A stretch of 64,000 bases of DNA from Pseudomonas sp. ok272 (GTDB taxonomy: Bacteria > Pseudomonadota > Gammaproteobacteria > Pseudomonadales > Pseudomonadaceae), in assembly GCF_900109995.1 (NCBI RefSeq), contig NZ_FOCB01000002.1:352981-416980 (forward strand), in the 5' to 3' direction. The notes under the pieces are model-generated. The model made no database searches and was not told the origin of the DNA. It saw nothing but the letters and a program-made list of their open reading frames with translations. Numbering within the stretch: position 1 is the stretch's first letter; every line of letters begins with the position of its first letter. Positions 52,980-60,702 of this stretch are shown here, one piece after another. The translations under genes and the position numbers were made by a program.

Positions 52980-53675
52980 TCACGCAGCCTGTTCAATCAG
53001 CAAACCTTCGCCCTCCAGAATGTCTGCGGCGTGCGCTAGAGCTTCATTTACCAGGTCGTCAGCAGCCTTGCCGATATCCTGACGCCATCGGCGGCGAGTC
53101 GACTCCGGCGTGCCGTCGTTGTCCCATGTGTTCATGTCGTAAAAGCTGTCCTTCAGCACAATCATTTCGGCGGATCGCGACTCATCCTTGCGAGCCTTCG
53201 ACTTGCCAGCGGCCAGCGCCGCCTTCACTACCGCTTCGCGGCGCCAGTCGGGCGCATCCAGGGGGATATCGACCGATACCGACGTGGCGACCTTAGGGCG
53301 CGCCCCCTTCAGCTGTGGCACTGCCCAGGCGGTGGTCGCTTTGAACAGGAACAACTTCGGCGCCGGAGTGCTAATCAGGGCCTGCAGGGCCGATATAGCC
53401 TGAACCTTGCGCCCGCGGTGCGTGCTGAACTTCGCCACAAGCGCATCCCAGTGTTTGGGCTGGAGCGCGCTATGCAGGCGGGCTGATACCCAGCAATCAA
53501 CCTGCGTACGGTCGATTGTGTCGGCGCCACGGGAGCGGACCAGTGTCGCCAGATCGCCGCCCTCATTCTCGTCGGCAGAGTTGTACAGCTTCTGCCATGC
53601 CTGTTTGCTGGTGTTGTCGATAGCTTCGGCGGCGAGGGCCGAAACAACTGCATTCAGTACGCCTGGATAGATCAT
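52980..53675 (-). CDS. Phage protein in the Q antiterminator position
   Basis: The 231-aa protein is not one I recognise by sequence. It overlaps the NinG stop by four bases and lies last in the early leftward operon, before the terminator region that leads into the late genes. That is the position of lambda Q, so an antiterminator role is a reasonable guess. It has a helical N-terminal part and a WDNDGTPESTRRRWRQDIG region near the end. Confidence 0.5.
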   Translation of the reverse strand: MIYPGVLNAVVSALAAEAIDNTSKQAWQKLYNSADENEGGDLATLVRSRGADTIDRTQVDCWVSARLHSALQPKHWDALVAKFSTHRGRKVQAISALQALISTPAPKLFLFKATTAWAVPQLKGARPKVATSVSVDIPLDAPDWRREAVVKAALAAGKSKARKDESRSAEMIVLKDSFYDMNTWDNDGTPESTRRRWRQDIGKAADDLVNEALAHAADILEGEGLLIEQAA

Positions 53676-54283
53676 GCTGCCGCCCTCTTAAGTTCTCTTG
53701 TCTTTGCCCGGTAGTCGGCGGTCATCGCCTTCAACTCTTCGACGGTGTACTTCTTCGGCTCATGCGGGCCTTCGATCCACGCCACAGCCTCGGCGCCGAT
53801 CTTCTGCACCAGGTTGATTCGGTAGTTCACGATGTCGCCGGAAAGCTGCGTGTTGCACGGCGAACATTGCTTGTGGCAGTTCAGCGGCTCGAAGCGCAGG
53901 GCCGGATTGCTTCCAACTGTCCGGTAATGGCCAGCGTCATACTTACCCTGGTGGTGACGTCCGCAGCTGATGCACGGCAGTTCGGCGTCTCGAGCGCGCA
54001 CCCAGGCATTGAACGCGATCTGCGTGTCTTTGAGGTGTTCCGCCCTGTTCTTCAGTTTCTCCTTCCGGACCTTGATTTCGCGGCGTCCGACTTCAGCCAG
54101 GGCTTTCCCGGCGATCGCCCGGCCCTTCTCGGACTTGCCGTGTGCGAGGGCGCATTCGATCTCGCCGCACACCACCTGCGATTCGCGCGCTTTCGTGAAC
54201 ATCACTCGGCACTCCGGGCAGCGCTTGCGGCGTGGACCACCGGACGTGAGCGGGGTCTTGCGCTGTAGGGGGGTGCGCTTCAT
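53672..54283 (-). CDS. ninG: NinG (Rap) recombination protein
   Basis: The 203-aa protein matches lambda NinG/Rap: KRCPECRVMF at the start, ELPCISCGRHHQGKYDAGHY with the zinc/HNH-like motif, and NCHKQCSPCNTQLSGD. Rap is a structure-specific endonuclease that resolves branched recombination intermediates. It overlaps both neighbours by four bases within the early operon. Confidence 0.9.
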   Translation of the reverse strand: MKRTPLQRKTPLTSGGPRRKRCPECRVMFTKARESQVVCGEIECALAHGKSEKGRAIAGKALAEVGRREIKVRKEKLKNRAEHLKDTQIAFNAWVRARDAELPCISCGRHHQGKYDAGHYRTVGSNPALRFEPLNCHKQCSPCNTQLSGDIVNYRINLVQKIGAEAVAWIEGPHEPKKYTVEELKAMTADYRAKTRELKRAAA

Positions 54284-54795
54284 GCTGCCTCCTTAAACGC
54301 TTCGAACTCGGCCATTTCAGTCAGCCTTTCCTCGGTGAGCGTCGGCCAGTCACGCAGCACAAGGTACGCGCAGCACTGACGCCAGAAGTCTTGGAATGTC
54401 TCCTCCCCCATCGAGTCGTAGGAAAGGCTGCGGGGTGTTTTGCGGGTGAGCTGGCCCAGGCCTGGGATATCGAATGCTTCCTCGTCGCAGTACACGCCAG
54501 ACTCCAGCTGCAATGCCTTGATTGCGTCGTGGGACTGCTTGCCGGAGAACCGATCGATGTTCTGGCTCAGCACCCGGCCCAGGCCGTGAACCAAACCATT
54601 GAACCGCGGGTTGCGCGGCTGCTTGAGATCGGCGCGGATCTTCGTGTTGATCCGGAAATCCCGCTCGCGAAGGATCGACCGGTCGGCGTCGGAGGACGGC
54701 ACGAACGCGGCTACCTCCTTTCCGGTGGCTGGGTCGACCAGGCGGCGCAACACCAGGTACACAGGCATTGGGCGGGGCTTGGATGGCTTAGCCAT
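54280..54795 (-). CDS. DUF1367-like phage protein
   Basis: The 171-aa product has the shape of DUF1367 nin-region proteins: SGKQSHDAIKALQLESGVYC in the middle and YDSMGEETFQDFWRQCCAYL near the end. GGAGG lies 7 bases before the ATG at 54795. Its function is unknown. Confidence 0.65.
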   Translation of the reverse strand: MAKPSKPRPMPVYLVLRRLVDPATGKEVAAFVPSSDADRSILRERDFRINTKIRADLKQPRNPRFNGLVHGLGRVLSQNIDRFSGKQSHDAIKALQLESGVYCDEEAFDIPGLGQLTRKTPRSLSYDSMGEETFQDFWRQCCAYLVLRDWPTLTEERLTEMAEFEAFKEAA

Positions 54796-55012
54796 GAGCC
54801 ACCTCCAGCGCTTGGACGGCCACCTCAAGACTTGGTTGGTCCGCGCCATCCACGCGCCAGGTATTCGTTACTTGCTTCGTCTTGCGGTCGAACCGCTTGA
54901 ACAGCGTCAGCCGCGGATGCTGGACGCATTCATACCCATATGCGAAAAATGCTTTGCCGCCGTTGTAGTGCGCCACCTCGCGGATAGTCAGTGTGCCGAC
55001 TTCGATAGTCAT
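54788..55012 (-). CDS. Small early phage protein, 74 aa
   Basis: The product starts MTIEVGTLTIREVAHYNGGK at an ATG that overlaps the upstream stop (ATGA), so translation is coupled. A longer frame to 55138 has no start signal. No domain is recognised. Confidence 0.6.
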   Translation of the reverse strand: MTIEVGTLTIREVAHYNGGKAFFAYGYECVQHPRLTLFKRFDRKTKQVTNTWRVDGADQPSLEVAVQALEVAHG

Positions 55013-55425
55013 GACTGCTCTCCCTTGCCCGTGGCGGCGTCGAGCGGTGCGTCCAGGTCTTCTCCGGTCATCCCGGTTGCGTGCGGGCCGATCCACTCCA
55101 CTACTTCGATATAGCCGCTGCGCGCCTGACGGAGCCATTCGTAACGGGCTGCATTCTTGCGCAGCGCCTCGTTGTCAGCCTTGAGCTGGTCGCGCTCAGC
55201 CAGCAGGTTTATCGCGGCTTCAGCGGTGCCGCCGTGGCACTCCAGCAGGATCAACTGCTTGTTTTCAGCATTCAGCCGCTGGTTCTCGCCGATCAGGGCC
55301 AGGACTGCGCCTGGGTTGGCGGCAGCCGAAAAAGACCCAAGCACCTGCTCGGCTTGGTAAATGCAATCGAGCGAATCATTGAGTGCGGCCTCGGCCAGCC
55401 GCTTCAGTTCGGTGTAGTCGGTCAT
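55009..55425 (-). CDS. Ea22-like phage protein
   Basis: The 138-aa product starts MTDYTELKRLAEAAL and has NAENKQLILLE and LLAERDQLKADNEALRKN coiled-coil segments, the pattern of Ea22-like early proteins. It is coupled to its neighbours by 4-base overlaps. The function is unknown. Confidence 0.68.
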   Translation of the reverse strand: MTDYTELKRLAEAALNDSLDCIYQAEQVLGSFSAAANPGAVLALIGENQRLNAENKQLILLECHGGTAEAAINLLAERDQLKADNEALRKNAARYEWLRQARSGYIEVVEWIGPHATGMTGEDLDAPLDAATGKGEQS

Positions 55426-55574
55426 TTACATTGCTCCAGCGCACGATCAAGGGGGGCGCTTTGCGCGGCAATCTTCACGCACACTAGCGCCAGATATCTG
55501 GATCCAGTGGCGATCCCGTTCACGCTGAAAAGCACACACGCAGCTATCAAAAAAATGATCAGGGCGTCCTTCAT
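55422..55574 (-). CDS. Very small membrane protein, 50 aa
   Basis: GGAGGG lies 6 bases before an ATG at 55574. The 50-residue product begins MKDALIIFLIAACVLF, one membrane helix, and ends APLDRALEQCK. It overlaps the DnaC-like stop by one base and the Ea22-like start by four, so it is read as part of the operon. Confidence 0.62.
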   Translation of the reverse strand: MKDALIIFLIAACVLFSVNGIATGSRYLALVCVKIAAQSAPLDRALEQCK

Positions 55575-56383
55575 CAGAAGCCCTCCTTACCGCGCTGCGA
55601 TTCCCACTCGAACGGAATGACGATCACCCCGCCCTCCCGCAGCCGATCAATGCAGCGCTCGCCAATGGCAGCCGGCAGCGACTGCCCGTCCAGGTTGGAA
55701 ACGATCACCGTGGGCCGCATCTGCTCATAGCGGCCGTTAATGATTGCGAACAAAGTGGTCAGCTCGAAGTCGCTGGGCTTCTCCTTGCTGACGCCAATCT
55801 CGTCCAGAATGAGCAACGAAGGACTGATCAGGCTCGACAAGATCTGGCTCTCGCTCTGGTCGCTGGAGTGGTCGTAGGTGGCGCGGATGGCCTGGAGTAC
55901 AGAGCCAATCGTGCGATACACGGCCGTCGCGCTGGACTTGGCCATGATCTCGTTGGCGATGGCCACGGACAGGTGCGTCTTTCCGGTGCCGGGCTTGCCC
56001 AGCAGCAACAGGCAGCGGCCAGTCTCGGCGATCTGCGCGAACTCAGCGGCATACCGGCGGCAGGTGTTCAGCGCCTTTCGCTGTTCCGTGGTGGTGGCGA
56101 CGTATCCATCCAGCGTCTTGGTGGCGAAGCGCTTGGGGATCAGCGCGGCGCCGAGCTTGCGCTCCATGGCCATGCGGAGCTCCATCGACCTGTTGGCCAG
56201 TTCTGCAGCTTCGGCCTTCTCGCGAATGATCCGGCCGCACTCAGGGCAACTGCTTTTCAGCTCCTTGCCCAGCACAGGGAAAACCTTCTGCTCAAAAGCG
56301 CCGTGGATCTCGCAGTCACCTGGCTGGATGCGAGTTCCTGGTGGTAGCTCAGGTGTGGATTGCTCAGCGGGTTCAGATCGCAT
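55574..56383 (-). CDS. DnaC-like helicase loader ATPase
   Basis: The 269-aa protein has an N-terminal zinc-finger-like region (DCEIHG, then SCPEC) and an AAA+ ATPase with Walker A LLGKPGTGKTHLS near residue 130 and Walker B LLILDEIGVSKE. It resembles DnaC/IstB-type loaders used by phages to bring the host DnaB helicase to the origin. It is coupled to the initiator gene by an 11-base overlap. Confidence 0.88.
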   Translation of the reverse strand: MRSEPAEQSTPELPPGTRIQPGDCEIHGAFEQKVFPVLGKELKSSCPECGRIIREKAEAAELANRSMELRMAMERKLGAALIPKRFATKTLDGYVATTTEQRKALNTCRRYAAEFAQIAETGRCLLLLGKPGTGKTHLSVAIANEIMAKSSATAVYRTIGSVLQAIRATYDHSSDQSESQILSSLISPSLLILDEIGVSKEKPSDFELTTLFAIINGRYEQMRPTVIVSNLDGQSLPAAIGERCIDRLREGGVIVIPFEWESQRGKEGF

Positions 56384-57236
56384 AGGAACCGTCCTCGCGC
56401 TGAATCAGGCCATCGGTGTAGTTGCGGTCAGCAAAACCGGTGTGGCGAGACTGAGGGGCCGGCACCTGTGCGGATTCCGCCAGGCGCTTGATCACCCAGG
56501 ACGCTTTGAAACCCTGCCAGCCTGAATTCAGCGCTTCGGTGATTGCGTCGTCGGCGGTGATCCCGGCCTCGGCGCACTTGGCCAGTTCGGCGTTCACGGT
56601 CGACCAGACGGTTGCGGTCACGGCAGCGCGTTTGGCTTTGCGCTGGGTCAGCCAGTCGGCCAGCAACTGCTCAGGGACGTTGTGCGGGTTGTCGGCCAGC
56701 AACTGGGCCATGCCGAATGGAGCCTTCCGATCAGGCTTCGGCGGTTCGGTTGGCTCTTGGGGCGGATTAATCTCTTTCGAAGAAAGAGTTAATAGGGGTT
56801 CTTTCTTTGTATAAAGAAGGCAAGTTGCCGTTTTGGTCTCACTCGTAGCCGGTCTCAGTGAGACGATTTGGGCTGAGTGAGACGTTTTGGTCTCAGTGAG
56901 ATTTGTTAGTTTTTCTTCGTAGAACGACCACTCACGCACCGGGGAAATACCAATGTCTCCGCGACTACCGCCGACCCGGTAAATGATCCGCCGCTCAAGC
57001 AAATGGCTGATCGCCTTCGACGTAACGTCGCGGCGCATGTTGGTCTGTTTGCCGATCTCATCGGCAGTCAGGCGTTTGGTTTCGAGTTGATAGCCGATGG
57101 TCTGCCGTGCAATGGCCATGAGAACGCGCAGTTCGCGCGCTGGCAGGTCAACCGTAGCCAAAGCCTCCATCAGGCTGTTGTCCATACGGGTGAATCCCCT
57201 GCTGCTGTTCAGCTGGATGATGTTGTCGGGGGTCAT
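56373..57236 (-). CDS. Phage replication initiator (O-like)
   Basis: The 287-aa protein has an N-terminal winged-helix domain like the phage replication O N-terminal family (ARELRVLMAIARQTIGYQLE, then RRDVTSKAISHLLERRIIYR). A linker and a C-terminal helical domain follow, probably for DnaC/DnaB contact. The ATG at 57236 overlaps the upstream 36-aa gene stop; the frame extension to 57572 is spurious. In lambda-like phages the origin lies within this gene; the stretch at 56761-56890 is AT-rich and holds GAGAC repeats that could be iterons. Confidence 0.8.
   Translation of the reverse strand: MTPDNIIQLNSSRGFTRMDNSLMEALATVDLPARELRVLMAIARQTIGYQLETKRLTADEIGKQTNMRRDVTSKAISHLLERRIIYRVGGSRGDIGISPVREWSFYEEKLTNLTETKTSHSAQIVSLRPATSETKTATCLLYTKKEPLLTLSSKEINPPQEPTEPPKPDRKAPFGMAQLLADNPHNVPEQLLADWLTQRKAKRAAVTATVWSTVNAELAKCAEAGITADDAITEALNSGWQGFKASWVIKRLAESAQVPAPQSRHTGFADRNYTDGLIQREDGSYAI
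56825..56905. repeat. GTCTCA/TGAGAC direct repeats inside the initiator gene
   Basis: The hexamer GTCTCA or its complement TGAGAC occurs five times in about 80 bases (GTCTCACTC, GTCTCAGTG, GTGAGACG twice, GTCTCAGTGAGA), next to an AT-rich stretch. Repeats within an O-like gene beside an AT-rich region are the usual form of a lambdoid replication origin. Confidence 0.5.
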
Positions 57237-57343
57237 TGCTTGACTCCCAGAGAGCGAAGCTTGAGGCGCGACACGTTTTCGGAATCCGCAAAACGTGTCG
57301 CGACATTGTTGGGGGTATTGCTTGAAGTGGTTTGGCTCTGCAT
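57233..57343 (-). CDS. Very small early phage protein, 36 aa
   Basis: GAGG lies 8 bases before the ATG at 57343. The product begins MQSQTTSSNTPNNVATRF and ends at a TGA that overlaps the initiator start (ATGA), so the two are coupled. The 36-bp palindrome at 57267-57302 lies inside this frame. Confidence 0.5.
   Translation of the reverse strand: MQSQTTSSNTPNNVATRFADSENVSRLKLRSLGVKQ
57267..57302. repeat. 36-bp palindrome, copy 2
   Basis: Perfect 13-base arms (CGCGACACGTTTT and its complement) flank a 10-base loop. It lies within the leader of the replication operon and the 36-aa frame. The geometry equals that of copy 1 at 51536-51571. Confidence 0.7.
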
Positions 57344-57371
57344 AATCGGCCTCATCAAGTGGTAATGAATT

Positions 57372-57397
57372 AGCCGGGATTGCGCCCCGGCTTTTTT
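57372..57397 (+). terminator. Plus-strand terminator upstream of replication genes
   Basis: AGCCGGG/CCCGGCT arms are followed by TTTTTT on the plus strand. No plus-strand gene precedes it, so it would stop an antisense transcript across the initiator gene, or serve as a hairpin in the leftward leader. Confidence 0.5.
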
Positions 57398-57408
57398 GTG
57401 CACGGGAT

Positions 57409-58011
57409 TTAGTGAATCTTCGATGCAACGAGAGCTGCTCGATCCGCCATCGCAACTGCGTGCGCGGCAAGCGACCGGCAGAAGGTCTCGAATGACTCGG
57501 CGTAAACTTGGTCTTTCTGGTCAAACGCACCGTCAGCAAAAACCTTCCCGCCCAGGCCGGCGACATGACCAAAGCTCATCGAGATACCAGCGAAAACTTG
57601 CAAGGCGTCATCGATACCAGAGCCGATCTGCTTAACGGCAAGAAGGCCGTAACGGCCGGACAACTCAATCAGTGCGCGATCACGCCAAGGCTGATCAAGG
57701 GCGGCTACCCACGACTCTTCAATCCATGACGGGATTTCGATGCGGTCGCCGCTGTCATCAAGCCAGCGCTCTACCCGCTTGCTCCACGCCTTGTAGGCGC
57801 GGCCATAGGCTTGCATGTCGGCGGTTTTTGTCATTCCCTGTAAATCAGGGAAACCCTTCTCTTTGCAGCGCTCAGGTGCGCGTACAAACAGCTGGTGATT
57901 GAGCTGCTCCGCAAAGCCGTCCTGGCTCATGCTCGTTCTCGCGATCATGTCGCGCGCAATGGCGACCAAGACCGCATCGCGTGTTTCGTGTCGCAAGTTC
58001 GACGTTTGCAT
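57409..58011 (-). CDS. Early phage protein after Cro-like gene
   Basis: The 200-aa product starts MQTSNLRHETRDAVLVAIAR and includes FAGISMSFGHVAGLGGKVFA. It is the gene after cro in the PR-like operon, the position of lambda cII, but I see no CII helix-turn-helix signature and its length is greater. The function is unknown. Confidence 0.55.
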   Translation of the reverse strand: MQTSNLRHETRDAVLVAIARDMIARTSMSQDGFAEQLNHQLFVRAPERCKEKGFPDLQGMTKTADMQAYGRAYKAWSKRVERWLDDSGDRIEIPSWIEESWVAALDQPWRDRALIELSGRYGLLAVKQIGSGIDDALQVFAGISMSFGHVAGLGGKVFADGAFDQKDQVYAESFETFCRSLAAHAVAMADRAALVASKIH

Positions 58012-58061
58012 AGGGGCTGCTCTCTTCTAATCTGGCTTCAATGGAGTGGCGAACATGGAGG

Positions 58062-58298
58062 TCAGGCAGCGCCGCGGAGAACTTTGTGCGCCAAGTCGAG
58101 AAGATCTGGACGAAGTCCTGCAATGGTGATCTCGCCGCAAGAGGCATCTTGGAGGCGACCGGCAAGCTCGGCGGATGCCTTGCGATGACCGCCTGCCAGT
58201 TGCCAAAGGTGGCCAACCGTGGTCTTTGCCGCGTCCGCCACAGCCTGGCGCCGTTCATTTGGAGCGCTGGCAAGCCAGTCACGCAGATGGTCATTCAT
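58062..58298 (-). CDS. Cro-like repressor
   Basis: The 78-aa protein is short, with a helix-turn-helix near VADAAKTTVGHLWQLAGGHR, and is divergent from the CI-type gene across a set of operators. AAGGAGA is 6 bases before the ATG. This is the position and size of Cro, which would repress the CI promoter and shift to lytic growth. Confidence 0.78.
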   Translation of the reverse strand: MNDHLRDWLASAPNERRQAVADAAKTTVGHLWQLAGGHRKASAELAGRLQDASCGEITIAGLRPDLLDLAHKVLRGAA

Positions 58299-58326
58299 GG
58301 GAATTCTCCTTAAACATGAGCTTAAT

Positions 58327-58390
58327 TTAGCTCGCGGCTAATATCATAGCAAGGAACATTTAGCTTTGAGCACATTTAGCATTGAGCTAA
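58327..58390. promoter_or_regulatory. OR-like operator cluster (three 15-bp sites)
   Basis: Three copies of TTAGC-N5-GCTAA lie between cro and the repressor gene: 58327-58341 (perfect), 58360-58374 (left half only, GCACA on the right) and 58376-58390 (perfect). The leftward promoter -10 lies between the first and second. The spacing of five bases is constant. Confidence 0.8.
58343..58348 (-). promoter_or_regulatory. PR-like -10 element for Cro operon
   Basis: On the minus strand TTGCTATGAT gives an extended -10 (TGC-TATGAT) 45 bases before the Cro start, with an operator touching it on each side. The -35 is poor, as is usual with an extended -10. Confidence 0.6.
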
Positions 58391-58410
58391 ACGCTGGCAT
58401 TCTTCCCTTC

Positions 58411-59256
58411 ATGGATATTTATGCGATTCGTAAGCAGCAACTGATTCGTCTGATAGGAAGCCAGAAGAAAGGCGCGTGCGCCGAACGCTGGGGGATGGCA
58501 CCTGCGCATCTGAGTCAGATTTTGTCGGACAAGACCGTGAAAAATTTGGGCGATGACGTAGCTCGCCGGATTGAGGCGGTTGAAGGACTACCAAGGGGCT
58601 GGTTTGATTCGTTGCCAGCCGGCGAGCAGCCCGCCCTCCCGCCCTCAGAGGCATCCGAAATTGGAGTTGCATCCGAAGAGGCGCCAGCAACGCAGTCTGC
58701 CGCCGATCAGGTGAAGCAAATGCTTGCGAGGGTCAAGGGGCTTTCGAGCGCAGTTCGAGACAGAATCATTGAAGTGGCCGAGGGGTCGAGCAACGTAATC
58801 AACGTCGACTTCTCTCGCCCCGGGCAGGTCGGTGATGAGGTGTGGATTGCCCACTACGATGTGCGCGCAGCGATGGGCGGCGGGCAGATCCCGCACGAAT
58901 ACCCGGAAATGCTCCAGGACATCAGGGTCAGCCCCAAGCATCTGCGCGACCTGGGTCTCACGTTCAAAGAGCACTTCCACCTGAAGATGATCACCGGGTG
59001 GGGCCAGTCAATGGCGCCGACGATCAAGGATCGTGACCCCTTGCTCGTGGACATCACGATCCGGGAGTTCACTGGGGATGGGATCTACCTCTTCTCTCAC
59101 GACGACATGCTGTACGTGAAGCGCTTGCAGAAGAAAGGCAAGGACCGCTTCAAGATGATCTCGGACAACAAGCATCACGACCCCGAGGACATCCGAGTGG
59201 ATGACACCCACATCCTGGCTCGGGTGCTTTACGTCTGGAATGGTAATCCGGTGTGA
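58411..59256 (+). CDS. CI-type repressor (HTH and S24 peptidase domains)
   Basis: The 281-aa protein has an N-terminal helix-turn-helix (AERWGMAPAHLSQILSDK) and a C-terminal S24/LexA-like self-cleavage domain with the serine in GWGQSMAPT and the lysine in LYVKRLQKK. It maintains lysogeny by binding the TTAGC-N5-GCTAA operators and should be inactivated by RecA. The ATG at 58411 has no ribosome site, which recalls the leaderless lambda cI; an in-frame TTG at 58366 has AAGGAA at a good distance but begins inside the second operator. Confidence 0.85.
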   Translation: MDIYAIRKQQLIRLIGSQKKGACAERWGMAPAHLSQILSDKTVKNLGDDVARRIEAVEGLPRGWFDSLPAGEQPALPPSEASEIGVASEEAPATQSAADQVKQMLARVKGLSSAVRDRIIEVAEGSSNVINVDFSRPGQVGDEVWIAHYDVRAAMGGGQIPHEYPEMLQDIRVSPKHLRDLGLTFKEHFHLKMITGWGQSMAPTIKDRDPLLVDITIREFTGDGIYLFSHDDMLYVKRLQKKGKDRFKMISDNKHHDPEDIRVDDTHILARVLYVWNGNPV

Positions 59257-59259
59257 CCC

Positions 59260-59496
59260 ATGCCCCTCACCAAGCCCAACCAAGACCTACGCCGCGACCT
59301 GAAAGAAGCTGCCGCCCTGCTCAAGTGGTCAGGCGTCGACCTGTTCGTCTTTGCTAAGCGCCTTCTGGCGGCCGGGGATGAGCAAGGCGCCGACGATCTG
59401 ATGAAGATTGCGCTGAGCTTCCAGGATGTCGAGGACAAGCTGGCGGGGTATGCGGAAGAGGTGAAGATGGGACTGATCAAGAGAATCAAGGAATAA
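59260..59496 (+). CDS. Small helical protein after CI gene
   Basis: The 78-aa helical charged protein (ALLKWSGVDLFVFAKRLLAA) starts 3 bases after the repressor stop, so it is co-transcribed and probably translated by re-initiation. It would be made in the lysogen. I do not recognise it. Confidence 0.6.
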   Translation: MPLTKPNQDLRRDLKEAAALLKWSGVDLFVFAKRLLAAGDEQGADDLMKIALSFQDVEDKLAGYAEEVKMGLIKRIKE

Positions 59497-59551
59497 CACA
59501 CTGATGCAAGACTCAGCCGCAAGCACCAGATTCGAGGAAATAAAGTAGTCA

Positions 59552-59701
59552 ATGGACAATCTGCAGGACGCCATTCAAAAACTCTGCGAAGCCGGCATGA
59601 TTGAGGAGGCGAACGTCCTTCTTGGTGCGCTCAAGAATCTGAAACAATCACTGAATCGCCTCAAAGTCTGCAATGACGGGAAGATCGTGATGGTTCACTA
59701 G
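59552..59701 (+). CDS. Very small protein, 49 aa, lysogenic operon
   Basis: The frame begins MDNLQDAIQKLCEAGM and ends at TAG 59699-59701. It is short, helical, and co-directional with the repressor. The ribosome site is weak (GAGG about 15 bases upstream), so it is uncertain. Confidence 0.45.
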   Translation: MDNLQDAIQKLCEAGMIEEANVLLGALKNLKQSLNRLKVCNDGKIVMVH

Positions 59702-59847
59702 TGAAGGCGGGGAGGATTGAGTGGGGGAAGACTGGTATCTGATAGTGGCTATACGTAATGAGCGCAGAAAGGTATCCACTTGCTGACACCAATCAAACCA
59801 AGATCAAGAACAGAATTGCTGCGTAAAAAGGCAAATAGGGAATAGTA

Positions 59848-60702
59848 ATGGAATACAAAAAGCTAACTTTTGACTTATATCGCTTCCAACTTCTGCCGAT
59901 AAGCAGAAACATTCATGATGATCTCTACATAGATAACCTTTCGATTGAGAAGCTGAAAGAAGAAAAGAACAATATATTTGGCGAGGTCATTGAGAAACTA
60001 ATAACAATAAATCATCGAACATTTGACATTATACAAAAAAAGATCCCGGTAGGTGGTCAATGGATCGCATTCAAGCTCGGCGCAAAGAAACACGTAGAAA
60101 TTGGCACTACCGACCTTAAGAAGTCAACGATAGATAGTTGGCCCCACATAACAGTCATTATAAATAATGATCCAGCCGTACAATCAATAGCAATTTCACG
60201 CAACATAAAAGCCTTTTCAAGCACACGCGCAGTCACAAAGTTACTACAGAAAAACCTTGAACACGGCCTGCGAACTAGACAGCTCACGCTGCATATTGAA
60301 CCACGCTTCGATAAGCGCGACTTTTGGGATATCGTAAACAAGCACGTAGATGAAGTTTCATCTGTAAAGTTTGAACTCATATCCCCAAACATGTCCAACA
60401 TATCAAAATCCCTCACCATTGATTTAAAATCAATAAACGAGGAGACCAATTCACACAGGACAAATGTCGAACTAAATGCCGATCAAGGGGCAGCATTGGA
60501 GCTGAACGAATCAAACGGAATTGTGTCTGGCCTAGTTGAGTACGCATCACAGGGCGGAGGAAACATAAGCGTAAAGATAAATGGCATAAGACAAAAGATA
60601 CAAACAAATACGGAAATTAAAACACTTGAGATCGATGAGTTTACCGTGGATAATCTAACTCAGGATGGGCTATATCTGCTGTTAGAGAGGTTCAATCAGT
60701 GA
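59848..60702 (+). CDS. RexA-like candidate, first gene of exclusion module
   Basis: The 284-aa protein has no signal or membrane segment. It is mixed alpha/beta with a central RQLTLHIEPRFDKRDFW segment and a late VSGLVEYASQGGGNISVKI stretch. AGGGAAT lies about 5 bases upstream of the ATG. The gene is strikingly AT-rich compared with the phage genes on each side, a sign of separate origin. It overlaps the membrane protein gene by four bases (GTGA). Lambda RexA is 279 aa and lies in the same place, between cI and OL, also upstream of a small membrane protein gene. I see no clear sequence identity with RexA apart from an IEP-containing segment, so the relation is by position, size and partner. 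Confidence 0.65.
   Translation: MEYKKLTFDLYRFQLLPISRNIHDDLYIDNLSIEKLKEEKNNIFGEVIEKLITINHRTFDIIQKKIPVGGQWIAFKLGAKKHVEIGTTDLKKSTIDSWPHITVIINNDPAVQSIAISRNIKAFSSTRAVTKLLQKNLEHGLRTRQLTLHIEPRFDKRDFWDIVNKHVDEVSSVKFELISPNMSNISKSLTIDLKSINEETNSHRTNVELNADQGAALELNESNGIVSGLVEYASQGGGNISVKINGIRQKIQTNTEIKTLEIDEFTVDNLTQDGLYLLLERFNQ

Noticed and set aside
57409..58011. Lambda CII homologue
   Set aside because: Only the position fits; length and lack of a visible helix-turn-helix argue against it.
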